DNA of 47,147 nucleotides from NCBI GenBank assembly GCA_028716485.1, contig JAQUPS010000001.1, forward strand, positions 75,935-123,081, given 5' to 3'. The stretch is from Patescibacteria group bacterium. GTDB taxonomy: Bacteria > Patescibacteriota > Patescibacteriia > Patescibacteriales > WJLG01. The notes under the pieces are model-generated. The model worked only from the letters and a program-made list of their open reading frames with translations. It was not told where the DNA came from and did not search any database. Positions 25,053 through 32,529 of the stretch are shown piece after piece. Numbering within the stretch: position 1 is the first letter of the stretch; every line of letters begins with the position of its first letter. The position numbers were made by a program, and so were the translations under genes.

Positions 25053-25688
25053 TTATTTCAAGAATTTAAAACTGCTTATCACCCTATCATAATCGCTTTC
25101 ACTCAAGAAATTATCCATAGCGCCAGGGGCAAAACCATCAGGAACTTTTCTAAACCCTTTATTGAAACTTTCTGTGGAAATTGTCCAAAATTTATTATTA
25201 TATTTTATCACCACTCTCGTATCAAAGTTATATTGATCGGAAGATGTAAATGAATAGAAAAATGCCTCATTGCCATCAATCTCGCCTTTTTTATCAATTT
25301 TATGAGGGTCTTGAACATCTTTAAAATATTGATCGAATGTTTTATACATTTCCGAAACACTAACCCCGACAATTCCCTGACCCGGTACGATAGTTTTTTT
25401 ATCACCAAAATAAACAGCAAACTCAGGATATATCTCTGGATTAGACTCTATATAAACAAAGTTTTTCGGATAATCGATTGAAAAGCCGAATTTTTCATTA
25501 ACATATGTTTCCCATCCTAAAGCAACCGAAGTGCTGGTTGACCGCGTGGTTGCAGGAGTTGTTGTTGCAATTATATTTGCTGGCGTTGTAGTTGATACAT
25601 TATGACTTTTGTTTTTTTCAAAAATAAAAAAAATTGGTATGAGAATCAAGAGAGCTGCAATGGTTATAACGTAAATATTTTTTTTCAT
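25053..25688 (-). CDS. Membrane-anchored PsbP-like protein, copy 1
   Basis: 211 residues: an N-terminal membrane anchor (about 4-24, no lipobox), a Thr/Ala-rich linker, then a globular domain that starts LGWETYVNEKFGFSIDYPKN, the opening typical of PsbP/Mog1-like secreted domains. The C-terminus SDYDRVISSFKFLK also fits that fold. Function unknown. It is the second gene of a lipoprotein/PsbP-like pair and about half identical to its duplicate at 26648-27292; the last 18 residues are nearly the same. Identity of the fold is moderate confidence, reality of the gene high. Confidence 0.82.
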   Translation of the reverse strand: MKKNIYVITIAALLILIPIFFIFEKNKSHNVSTTTPANIIATTTPATTRSTSTSVALGWETYVNEKFGFSIDYPKNFVYIESNPEIYPEFAVYFGDKKTIVPGQGIVGVSVSEMYKTFDQYFKDVQDPHKIDKKGEIDGNEAFFYSFTSSDQYNFDTRVVIKYNNKFWTISTESFNKGFRKVPDGFAPGAMDNFLSESDYDRVISSFKFLK

Positions 25689-25728
25689 AAAATTCTGCTT
25701 TATCTAAATTTTATTAAGTTAAATAGAG

Positions 25729-25751
25729 GGGGCGGCAAAAAATACCGCCCC
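25729..25751 (-). promoter_or_regulatory. Intercistronic hairpin in lipoprotein operon copy 1
   Basis: On the minus strand GGGGCGG pairs with CCGCCCC around a 9-nt T-rich loop. It is in the same place as the hairpin at 27341-27367 but with a different stem sequence. Confidence 0.7.
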
Positions 25752-25756
25752 AAAGA

Positions 25757-26341
25757 CTACCGTACATGATAAACAGTGAAGCCTGCGCCGCTTGGACTCC
25801 AGCTACGAAACTGGGAAAAAGTCACATCGTGCGTGGCCACAACCATTACCCCGGCAGCATTCTTTTTAAAATTAGCGTCAACCCAGGTCATTTGGGTCGA
25901 AGTTTTGCTTACCACAATCGCAGTATGTTGTGTCCAGCCAAAGGTCGCACCTGGATAATAATACATTTGAATAATATCCATAAAGCCAACATTGGCAATG
26001 TCAGTAATGTTTCTATTTACCACGCCAAGGGGGAGCGGCGTTTTCCACATATACTGATAGGGTTTATCAGCAGTACCCGGAATTGTCACTACCCCGCCAC
26101 TAGCATTAGTCACGACCGTGCTGACAAAAACCTTGCAATTATTGTTTGGCTGGCCGACATAAGACAAGGCCGCACTGAAAATAGTCAAATCTTTCTGCGA
26201 CTGGGTTAGTGAATTCCAGCCGGTCGCGGCAGTTTTAGCCAAGCCGCGATTACCGGTTTCATTGGCGCTCACCGGGTTTTGCTTAGTATTGCAACCCAGG
26301 ACGACAAGCAAGACGACGGGCAAGAGAACAAGACTTTTCAT
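25757..26341 (-). CDS. Lipoprotein with CHAP/NlpC-like catalytic pattern, copy 1
   Basis: 194 residues from the ATG at 26341, chosen because GAGGAG stands 6 bp before it; the frame stays open further upstream but that part would be leader. MKSLVLLPVVLLVVLGC is a lipoprotein signal (Cys17). The mature part has C69 (NNNCKVFV), then DIIQMYYYP, QHTAIVV with H139, and WVDANF (D155, N157). A Cys-His-Asp/Asn order with 'DIIQ' and 'HTAIV' is the pattern of CHAP and NlpC/P60 amidases, so a cell-wall hydrolase or a derived binding protein is likely, but that is inference. Own promoter at 26426-26455. Confidence 0.75.
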   Translation of the reverse strand: MKSLVLLPVVLLVVLGCNTKQNPVSANETGNRGLAKTAATGWNSLTQSQKDLTIFSAALSYVGQPNNNCKVFVSTVVTNASGGVVTIPGTADKPYQYMWKTPLPLGVVNRNITDIANVGFMDIIQMYYYPGATFGWTQHTAIVVSKTSTQMTWVDANFKKNAAGVMVVATHDVTFSQFRSWSPSGAGFTVYHVR

Positions 26342-26491
26342 GTTAAACTCCTCATTTTTAAAGGTACATTGTTTTTTGATAATATTTTTTGAATGACTTT
26401 TAGCCAAAGATTTTTCTCCTTTCTTATTATACCCTGGCTGATTGGATTTTAGCAAAAAAAAACGGAATTCGTCAAATATTTTGATGCCGGA
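26298..26491 (-). repeat. 194-bp leader/promoter repeat, copy 1
   Basis: Identical base for base to 27926-28119. It covers the promoter, the leader and the first 15 codons of the lipoprotein signal peptide, and stops there; the coding regions beyond are much more divergent. Confidence 0.95.
26426..26455 (-). promoter_or_regulatory. Promoter of lipoprotein operon copy 1
   Basis: On the minus strand TTGCTA, 18-bp spacer, TATAAT. The predicted start leaves a leader of about 80 nt. An AAAGGAG lies 7 bp before an in-frame TTG within the leader, but the GAGGAG before the ATG at 26341 fits better. Confidence 0.75.
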
Positions 26492-26492
26492 A

Positions 26493-26594
26493 GGCTACGG
26501 CACCAAAGAACATCTGGCCGCCTTGAAAAAATACGGCCCTTGCCCGTTTCATCGCCAAACTTTCGGCCCGGTCAAAGAACTTCTCAAAAAATAA
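26493..26594 (+). pseudogene. rnhB: Orphan 3' fragment of rnhB
   Basis: 33 codons plus stop, matching the end of rnhB ([20 protein letters not shown] onward) with about eight nucleotide differences in 102, most of them synonymous. It has no start and no upstream part. It is the left-hand scar of the tandem duplication of about 1.6 kb. Confidence 0.93.
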
Positions 26595-26603
26595 ATCAGC
26601 TAC

Positions 26604-26632
26604 AAAAAAACCAGCCCATTTGGCTGGTTTTT
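26604..26632. terminator. Bidirectional terminator, duplicated copy
   Basis: Same hairpin as at 25009-25037: AAAACCAGCC/GGCTGGTTTT. It now ends lipoprotein operon copy 2 on the minus strand. Confidence 0.9.
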
Positions 26633-26647
26633 AATATGGCTTGAAAA

Positions 26648-27292
26648 TTATTTCAAAAACTTAAAACTGCTTATCACCCTGTCATAATCGCTTTCGCTTA
26701 ATAAATTAGCGGCTTCGCTGGGAATAAGGTTGGATGTAACCTTTTTATAATTTTCGTTAAAACTAAAGGTGGTAATAGTCCAAAACTTATTATTATGCTT
26801 TATCACGACTCTCTTCTCATACTTATCCTCAGCGGCAAAGGTAAATGAAAAAAATATCGCTTCATTTCCGTCGATCCCACCTCGCTTATCTATTTGATAC
26901 GGATCTTGAACATCCTTAAAATAAGCGTCAAAAGATAAATAGCCATCGGGACCGGAAACAGAAATTTCACCAGCACCAAGACCGATGGTTTCTTTATCCC
27001 CGAAATCGATAGAGTAATAAGACAATGCTGTATTATTGTTTTCTTTAACAATAAAATTTTTAGGATAATTAATAAAAAATCCTGCGTCCTTATTAACATA
27101 CGTCGACCAGCCCAAAGCAACAGAGGTACTGGTTGAAACCCTTCTTATCGGCGAAGAAGTTGCTATTTGATTTATAATAATGCTTGTAGGCTGGTTATTT
27201 TCTACAGGCATTGGTTTTCCGCCCCAAAATATAATTCCAACTATTAAAATTAAGGCTACAATCCCGATTAAAATTATGATGTTTTTTTTCAT
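26648..27292 (-). CDS. Membrane-anchored PsbP-like protein, copy 2
   Basis: 214 residues. N-terminal hydrophobic anchor (IIILIGIVALILIVGIIF), a Ser/Thr-rich linker, and a domain beginning LGWSTYVNKDAGFFINYPKN. The region after the linker aligns end to end with copy 1; YFKDVQDP, IDGNEA and LSESDYDRVISSFKFLK are shared. No catalytic residues are evident. Second gene of its operon, 95 bp downstream of its lipoprotein partner. Confidence 0.82.
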   Translation of the reverse strand: MKKNIIILIGIVALILIVGIIFWGGKPMPVENNQPTSIIINQIATSSPIRRVSTSTSVALGWSTYVNKDAGFFINYPKNFIVKENNNTALSYYSIDFGDKETIGLGAGEISVSGPDGYLSFDAYFKDVQDPYQIDKRGGIDGNEAIFFSFTFAAEDKYEKRVVIKHNNKFWTITTFSFNENYKKVTSNLIPSEAANLLSESDYDRVISSFKFLK

Positions 27293-27340
27293 GCAAAATT
27301 GAAATAATTTATATTTAAAAAAGATTTAAAGATTTATAGA

Positions 27341-27367
27341 GAGCGGTATTTTTTAAGAATACCGCTC
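27341..27367 (-). promoter_or_regulatory. Intercistronic hairpin in lipoprotein operon copy 2
   Basis: GAGCGGTATT pairs with AATACCGCTC around a 7-nt loop. The stem differs in sequence from the one at 25729-25751 while keeping the position. On the plus strand it is followed by GTTTTTT, so it could also stop antisense transcripts. Confidence 0.7.
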
Positions 27368-27387
27368 GTTTTTTGAGGATTGCTTAA

Positions 27388-27969
27388 TCATTTGACGTGA
27401 TATACTGTGAATCCGCTCGGTTTTGGCGGCGTAACCCCGGAAGGGTTAATATAACTATTAAACTGAGCGAAGGTCACGTCATGCTTACCAACTATCGTGC
27501 CAGGGCTGACAAAATTTCCATCAATCCATGTCATCGTTGTAGCGTTTTTGCTTACCACTATTGCAGTATGGGGCTCCCACACTTTTGGACTTGTTGGCGC
27601 ATAGTAAAACATTTGAATGATGTCCAAGGGGCTGACATTACTGATGTTGGAAATATTCTTATTCACAATATTAGAAGAAGGCGCCCATGATTTATCGTCT
27701 TTATTCGTTGGCGGCAGATTCACCACCCCGCCACTGGCAGTAAGCACAATAGTTCTGGCGGCATCCTTACAATTTGGCGAAAGCTTTCCGATGGATGCCA
27801 AAGCAACACTAAAGATTGTCAAGTCCTTTCCCGACTGATCCAACGAATTCCATTGATTCACGGCAAGCGCCAGACCATGTTTCTGTGTTCCGTCAACGCT
27901 GACCGGACTTTGTTTTTCACAGCATAGGACGACAAGCAAGACGACGGGCAAGAGAACAAGACTTTTCAT
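27388..27969 (-). CDS. Lipoprotein with CHAP/NlpC-like catalytic pattern, copy 2
   Basis: 193 residues from the ATG at 27969, with the same GAGGAG site and the same first 15 residues as copy 1, followed by CC. Candidate catalytic residues C67 (PNCKDA), H134 (PHTAIVV), D150 and N152 (WIDGNF) are kept, as is PLDIIQMFYY, although the rest is only about half identical to copy 1. Retention of exactly these positions supports an active Cys-His-Asp/Asn site. It has a promoter identical to copy 1, at 28054-28083. Confidence 0.75.
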   Translation of the reverse strand: MKSLVLLPVVLLVVLCCEKQSPVSVDGTQKHGLALAVNQWNSLDQSGKDLTIFSVALASIGKLSPNCKDAARTIVLTASGGVVNLPPTNKDDKSWAPSSNIVNKNISNISNVSPLDIIQMFYYAPTSPKVWEPHTAIVVSKNATTMTWIDGNFVSPGTIVGKHDVTFAQFNSYINPSGVTPPKPSGFTVYHVK

Positions 27970-28119
27970 GTTAAACTCCTCATTTTTAAAGGTACATTGT
28001 TTTTTGATAATATTTTTTGAATGACTTTTAGCCAAAGATTTTTCTCCTTTCTTATTATACCCTGGCTGATTGGATTTTAGCAAAAAAAAACGGAATTCGT
28101 CAAATATTTTGATGCCGGA
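27926..28119 (-). repeat. 194-bp leader/promoter repeat, copy 2
   Basis: Identical to 26298-26491, including a run of nine A. Its right end (GATGCCGGA, then GTGG) marks the right edge of the duplicated segment; in copy 1 GATGCCGGA is joined to the rnhB fragment. Confidence 0.95.
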
Positions 28120-28222
28120 GTGGATATTAATATTCAAATCGGTTATTTCCCCGCCGCCTTGACGTTGCCGAAATAATTTGTCAGTATAAAGAGTTCTTTT
28201 CAACCTTTAACCGGGAGAGGCT

Positions 28223-28597
28223 ATGTTGAGAAAAAATACGCTGCCTTGCCGAAGATTTTTCGTTTCTTTCAATGAGGGCGACAGCATTATGCAGCAGAGC
28301 CATGTCATTATGGCCGTGTCGCAAACGGTAAAAAAAGCCGAGGAATTATTTTTTGATTATTTCCGAAAAAATAATCTGCCGGCCTTCAATTATCATACGG
28401 CCAACAAGATAATCCGCGCCGGCATGCGCTATGTCCTCTACGACAAAGATGTCCGCTTTTATTCTTCCGGCGGCAGCGAGCAAAAACAGCAGGAAAGAAA
28501 AAAGGCTCAATGGCAGGATATCCAGGATAAAATCAAGGAAACGCCGCTTAACCGCGAACAAGCGGTGAAAATTTTCTATGATAGCTGGAATTCTTAA
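28223..28597 (+). CDS. Hypothetical protein, 124 aa
   Basis: No recognised family. The N-terminus is basic and aromatic (MLRKNTLPCRRFFVSFN); the rest looks soluble and helical, with a charged segment EQKQQERKKAQWQDIQDKIK near the C-terminus. It has a GGGAGAGG site 3 bp before the ATG and its own terminator, so it is probably a real single-gene unit. It follows the right edge of the duplicated lipoprotein region. Confidence 0.65.
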   Translation: MLRKNTLPCRRFFVSFNEGDSIMQQSHVIMAVSQTVKKAEELFFDYFRKNNLPAFNYHTANKIIRAGMRYVLYDKDVRFYSSGGSEQKQQERKKAQWQDIQDKIKETPLNREQAVKIFYDSWNS

Positions 28598-28612
28598 ATA
28601 AAGTTCAGCCGA

Positions 28613-28640
28613 CGCCGTTCAAAATTTGAACGGCGCTTTT
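28613..28640 (+). terminator. Terminator after the 124-aa gene
   Basis: CGCCGTTCAAA/TTTGAACGGCG stem with minimal loop, followed by TTTT. Confidence 0.85.
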
Positions 28641-28661
28641 ATTTAAAAAATGCCAAATCGG

Positions 28662-28690
28662 TTGACTCATCGGTAAAAAAGCGGTAGTAT
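28662..28690 (+). promoter_or_regulatory. Probable promoter of infB-rbfA
   Basis: TTGACT, 17-bp spacer, TAGTAT. The leader would be about 105 nt and would contain the whole twin-hairpin element at 28747-28790. Confidence 0.55.
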
Positions 28691-28746
28691 TAAAATAATT
28701 CTTAGGAATTGTTTTTATTTTACATAAAAATCATATTCGCCATAAC

Positions 28747-28790
28747 ACACCCCGTCGCCGCGGCGACGCCACCCCTCTTTTTAGAGGAGA
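28747..28790 (+). repeat. Twin-hairpin element, copy 2 (5' of infB)
   Basis: CACACCCCG, then the perfect hairpin GTCGCCGCGGCGAC, then ACCCCTCTTTTTAGAGGAGA. It ends 11 bp before the infB ATG, and its last part AGAGGAG is the only Shine-Dalgarno-like sequence available to infB. If hairpin 2 forms, that sequence is base-paired. Confidence 0.8.
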
Positions 28791-28801
28791 ATTAATATAT
28801 T

Positions 28802-30778
28802 ATGAACGTCACGGAACTCGCCAGAATTTTAAAGATTACGCCCAACGAACTCCGGGAAAAATTGCCCCGGATGGGTTTTGATATCGGCTATCGGGCGATC
28901 AAAGTCGATCCGAAAACCGCCCAGATGGTCATCCGCGACTGGCCGTTTTTATTGCGCAAATTGCAGGCCGAAGACGCGGAAAAAACCAAAGCCCAGCGCG
29001 AAGAAATGATCGCCGAAGGCGTGGTCAAAAAAGTCATTCCTATTCCGGCGATAATGACTGTCCGCGATTTTGCCGCGCTGTCGCATTTGCCGGTCAATAA
29101 AGTTCTGGCTGAACTGATGAAAAACGGCGTCTTCGCTTCGATGAATGAACGGATTGATTTCGATACGGCTTCGATCATCGGCCAATCTTTGGGCGTGGAA
29201 GTGACGCTTGACGAATCAGCCGGCGTTGCCGCGCAAGCCGCTGTCGGCGACAAAAAAATCGAGGAAATTTTAGGCCGCGAAAAAGACAGCAATTTGATCA
29301 TCCGTCCGCCGGTTATCGTCGTGATGGGCCACGTCGATCACGGCAAAACCAAACTGCTCGACATCATCCGCAAAACCAATGTCGCAGGCGGCGAGCACGG
29401 CGGCATCACCCAGCATATCGGCGCTTACCAGGTCGTCAAAAATAACCGCTTAATCACTTTCATCGATACTCCCGGCCATGAAGCTTTCACTGCCATGCGC
29501 TCCCGCGGCGCGCGCATCGCCGATGTGGCGATTTTAGTGGTGGCCGCCGACGATGGCGTCCAGCCGCAAACCATCGAAGCTTACAAAATCATCCAAGCCG
29601 CCGGCCTTCCTTTTATCGTCGCCATCAACAAAATTGATAAACCCGGCATTGATATTACCAAGATCAAACAAGATTTGGTCAATAAATTAGGCATGCTGCC
29701 GGAAGATTGGGGCGGCAAAACCGTCTGTGCTCCGGTTTCCGCTTTAAAAGGAACGGGTATTGAAGAATTGTTGGATTTGATTTTGCTCACCGCCGATTCG
29801 GAAGCCAAAAGCATGCGCGCTAATCCGAACGCGACCGCTTTGGGCACGGTGATTGAATCGCATATTGATAAAAATTCCGGACCCTTGGCGACGATCTTAA
29901 TTCAAAATGGAACTTTGCGCGTCGGCGATCAATTAATTTTGCACGGCAATATTTACGGCAAAGCCCGGGCGCTGAAAAATTACAAAGGCGAAAGCGTCCA
30001 GGAAGCCTTGCCTTCCATGCCGGTGATGATCCTTGGTTTGAAAATGGCTCCGGCGGTCGGCGATGTCTTGGAGGTGGGCGAGGGTGAGCGTATCAAAGGC
30101 AAAATCGAGAAAGTCGCGCAAAACCGCAGCGCCATCCAGATGAAAAATGAAAACGAAGACGGCGCGGAAATGAAACGCTTGAACTTGATCATCAAGAGCG
30201 ACGTGCTCGGCTCGGCTGAAGCGATCGAGGAATCGCTGATGAAAATAAATACCGAGGAGGTGAAGGTCAAAATCTTAAACAAGAGCCTGGGCAATATTAT
30301 TGAAGGCGATATCGCCCGCGCGGAAAATTCTAACGCGGAAATAATCGGCTTCAATGTCAAGATTTCTCCGGCTATCGAAGTCTTAGTCCGCGAGAAAGGC
30401 GTCAAAGTCCATACTTTCAATATTATTTATGATCTGATCGATTATGTGCAGGCCGAGATGAAAAAATTAGTCGTGCCCAAAGTCCAGCGCGTCGAGCTTG
30501 GCCGCGTCAAAGTGCTGAAAATTTTCCGCACCGAAAACAAAAGCCAGATTGTCGGCGGAAAAGTTTTGGATGGCCAGGCGAAAAACAACGTCCGCGTGGA
30601 GATCTTGCGCAGCAAAGTCATGGTCGCGGCCGGAAAAATCACCAAACTGCAAGCTGGAAAAATGGATGTGCCGACGGTTGACATTAACCAAGAATGCGGC
30701 CTGCAATACGAAGGCAAGCCGGTAATTCAGGAGGGCGATATCCTGCAATTCTTCGAGGAAAAAGAAATAATCAAGTAA
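28802..30778 (+). CDS. infB: Translation initiation factor IF-2
   Basis: GTPase that brings fMet-tRNA to the small ribosomal subunit. 658 residues, a short form: two small IF2-N-like domains (1-60 and about 80-140), then the GTPase with G1 GHVDHGKT (176-183), DTPGH (222-226) and NKID (276-279), then beta-barrel II, domain III and the C-terminal fMet-tRNA-binding domain ([20 protein letters not shown] near the end). The long Pro/Ala-rich N-terminal extension of many bacteria is absent. nusA is not upstream, unlike the common nusA-infB-rbfA order. Confidence 0.97.
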   Translation: MNVTELARILKITPNELREKLPRMGFDIGYRAIKVDPKTAQMVIRDWPFLLRKLQAEDAEKTKAQREEMIAEGVVKKVIPIPAIMTVRDFAALSHLPVNKVLAELMKNGVFASMNERIDFDTASIIGQSLGVEVTLDESAGVAAQAAVGDKKIEEILGREKDSNLIIRPPVIVVMGHVDHGKTKLLDIIRKTNVAGGEHGGITQHIGAYQVVKNNRLITFIDTPGHEAFTAMRSRGARIADVAILVVAADDGVQPQTIEAYKIIQAAGLPFIVAINKIDKPGIDITKIKQDLVNKLGMLPEDWGGKTVCAPVSALKGTGIEELLDLILLTADSEAKSMRANPNATALGTVIESHIDKNSGPLATILIQNGTLRVGDQLILHGNIYGKARALKNYKGESVQEALPSMPVMILGLKMAPAVGDVLEVGEGERIKGKIEKVAQNRSAIQMKNENEDGAEMKRLNLIIKSDVLGSAEAIEESLMKINTEEVKVKILNKSLGNIIEGDIARAENSNAEIIGFNVKISPAIEVLVREKGVKVHTFNIIYDLIDYVQAEMKKLVVPKVQRVELGRVKVLKIFRTENKSQIVGGKVLDGQAKNNVRVEILRSKVMVAAGKITKLQAGKMDVPTVDINQECGLQYEGKPVIQEGDILQFFEEKEIIK

Positions 30779-30779
30779 C

Positions 30780-30844
30780 ATATATCAAGTATCAGGCAGC
30801 ATAATCAACAAAATTTGATAACTGATACATGCTACCTGACAAAT
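30780..30844. repeat. Inverted pair of heptanucleotide arrays between infB and rbfA
   Basis: Left: ATATATC, AAGTATC, AGGCAGC, ATAATCA (30780-30807). Right: GATAACT, GATACAT, GCTACCT, GACAAAT (30817-30844). The array ends two bases before the rbfA ATG, leaving no room for a normal ribosome-binding site. Confidence 0.8.
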
Positions 30845-30846
30845 AA

Positions 30847-31221
30847 ATGCCTAATATCGATCGAGTAAACGAATCATTGCGGAAAGAAATATCGATGATC
30901 ATCGCCGAAAACTTGGAACTCCCCGGCGGCTTGATTACGATTACCCGCGTGGAATGCGATACCAATTTTTATTCGGCGCGCATTTTATTTTCCGTCCTGC
31001 CGGACAATCTGGTCGGCACGGCTAAAGAATTATTGAAAAAAAATTCCGGGCTGATCGGCGAAGAATTAAAGCACCGCATCCGCATCCGTAAAATCCCCCA
31101 TCTGATCTGGGAATTCGACCCGACGGAAAAACAAGCCGGCGCGCTTGATAAAATATTCGCCGCCGCCGAAAAAGAAAAAGAAACTCCCGACGACGAAATC
31201 GAAGACATCAATTATAAATAA
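30847..31221 (+). CDS. rbfA: Ribosome-binding factor A
   Basis: Small KH-type protein needed for maturation of the 30S subunit. 124 residues. The N-terminus RVNESLRKEISMIIAENLE, the middle VECDTNFYSARILFSVLP and the C-terminal RIRKIPHLIWEFD are family hallmarks. It ends with an acidic tail. It is the second gene after infB; an inverted heptamer array forms the whole spacer, so its translation may depend on that RNA structure. Confidence 0.96.
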   Translation: MPNIDRVNESLRKEISMIIAENLELPGGLITITRVECDTNFYSARILFSVLPDNLVGTAKELLKKNSGLIGEELKHRIRIRKIPHLIWEFDPTEKQAGALDKIFAAAEKEKETPDDEIEDINYK

Positions 31222-31258
31222 TAAAAATATAATTTGGATTATCCGGATTATATTAAAA

Positions 31259-31285
31259 AAGACTCGCTTGGACTGCGAGTCTTTT
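31259..31285 (+). terminator. Terminator after rbfA
   Basis: GACTCGC/GCGAGTC stem with 7-nt loop, A-run before and TTTT after. It can serve the convergent gene at 31296 as well. Confidence 0.85.
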
Positions 31286-31295
31286 GTTGAGAATT

Positions 31296-31787
31296 TTAAA
31301 ATCTTGCCTCAATACTGGTAATTATCGTCTCCTGATACAGGCCGGCCAGCGCGTTTTTGACATTCCAGATGCCGAAAATTATCATCCCATAGTTAATGGT
31401 TGATGTATTTTGTTTTTGATCCCAGACAAACTCATTGTTGGCAAGCGGAAGCAGATCCCTGTCGATCAAATGAACAATGCCGTCCCCCAGCCTTCCCGTT
31501 CCGGACTCGGTAATTCTTAAATCAATAGGTTCGATATAAGAATTATTATCCGCGTTATGAAATTTTCCGCCATGGGCAAAATAAATATGAACGATGAATT
31601 CCGGAGCATTGCTATTGATCATTAAGGCGGCAATGGTTTGTTTCTCGGAATCAGCCGGATTCAAATATACAACTCCGACGCTGGTGATGTTATTGATTAC
31701 GGGGATATTGCCGCCGCAGGAAACTGCTCCCGCGAAAGAAACGCCGAAAGCGAACAGCGCCACAAACAAAGCCATCAGATACTTCAT
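31296..31787 (-). CDS. Secreted hypothetical protein, 163 aa
   Basis: A cleavable signal peptide (MKYLMALFVALFAFGVSFA) is followed by a beta-rich mature domain with no recognised motif; one Cys (C24) lies near its start. A strong GGGAGG site lies 5 bp before the ATG, and there is a near-consensus promoter (31867-31895). The segment NAPEFIVHIYFAHGGKF suggests a sandwich or pilin-like fold, but this is only an impression. Single-gene unit. Confidence 0.75.
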   Translation of the reverse strand: MKYLMALFVALFAFGVSFAGAVSCGGNIPVINNITSVGVVYLNPADSEKQTIAALMINSNAPEFIVHIYFAHGGKFHNADNNSYIEPIDLRITESGTGRLGDGIVHLIDRDLLPLANNEFVWDQKQNTSTINYGMIIFGIWNVKNALAGLYQETIITSIEARF

Positions 31788-31866
31788 AAGAACCTCCCGG
31801 AAAAATTGTTGAAGACATTATTACTGTTATTTTTATCAAAGATCAAGCTTAAACATGCTTGAAAAC

Positions 31867-31895
31867 ATAATACTACTATTTAAACTTTTTGTCAA
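31867..31895 (-). promoter_or_regulatory. Promoter of the 163-aa secreted protein gene
   Basis: On the minus strand TTGACA, 17-bp spacer, TATTAT. One mismatch to consensus in total. Confidence 0.8.
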
Positions 31896-31932
31896 TGGTA
31901 AAAATTCGCAGCCGGCCGGCGGCATTCATAGC

Positions 31933-31966
31933 AAAAAAAATGCCTCGCACGAGATCGCGCGAAGCA
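31933..31966 (-). terminator. Terminator after the 122-aa gene
   Basis: On the minus strand TGCTTCGC/GCGAGGCA with one G-U pair and a 9-nt loop, followed by eight T. Confidence 0.8.
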
Positions 31967-31996
31967 ATAGAAAAATAATTCCAAGGAAAAATCGGA

Positions 31997-32365
31997 TTAA
32001 CTCGGGAAATACCTATTTAAGAGTTTTTCATACGCATTGCCGGCCAATCCATTGGAAACAGAATGGAACATGCGCAATCTCCACAGCAGACTCCGGTAAC
32101 CATCGGCGGTTTGATCGAATTTTTCACGCGCCCTGCGCATCAGCCAGTTGATTCGGCTGGCATCCTGGCGCAAAATATTTTTGACCGCTTTTCTGAATTG
32201 TTTGATGGTTTTACAGCCATCGATTATCTTGGCGTCTATTCCCCGGCAGATGTTTTGCAAAACCCGCCCGATCGACTTGGTGATCTGCAACTCTTCCGCC
32301 AGATCGCCATCGTCGCAGGCGACAAAAACTTCCATTACCGGACTTCCCGCCATCGTAGTAGGCAT
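31997..32365 (-). CDS. Hypothetical protein, 122 aa
   Basis: No family recognised. It is soluble, mostly helical and basic in the second half (RINWLMRRAREKFDQTADGY). Support for a real gene comes from AAGGAG 6 bp before the ATG, an upstream TTGACA promoter and a perfectly placed terminator. Two Cys (16 and 40) and another in DGCKTIKQF are spaced without an obvious metal-binding pattern. Confidence 0.7.
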   Translation of the reverse strand: MPTTMAGSPVMEVFVACDDGDLAEELQITKSIGRVLQNICRGIDAKIIDGCKTIKQFRKAVKNILRQDASRINWLMRRAREKFDQTADGYRSLLWRLRMFHSVSNGLAGNAYEKLLNRYFPS

Positions 32366-32420
32366 TGAAAACTCCTTCCTCGGTTGAATAAAAGAACATC
32401 AGTTTAAAACAATATTATTA

Positions 32421-32449
32421 TATTTATCATATTTATATTTGGGTGTCAA
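32421..32449 (-). promoter_or_regulatory. Probable promoter of the 122-aa gene
   Basis: On the minus strand TTGACA, 17-bp spacer, TAAATA. The region downstream is strongly A/T-rich. Confidence 0.6.
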
Positions 32450-32529
32450 TGCCGAACGGGTAAAAAATGCTCGCCCTATCCCCTTTGCCCCCTTTTCATT
32501 TTCCGCCAGTTTGCTTATAATGAACAGTT

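Noticed and set aside
26342-26455. N-terminal extension of the lipoprotein genes (also 27970-28203)
   Set aside because: The frame is open only because the leader lacks stops; promoter, GAGGAG site and signal peptide all support the inner ATG.
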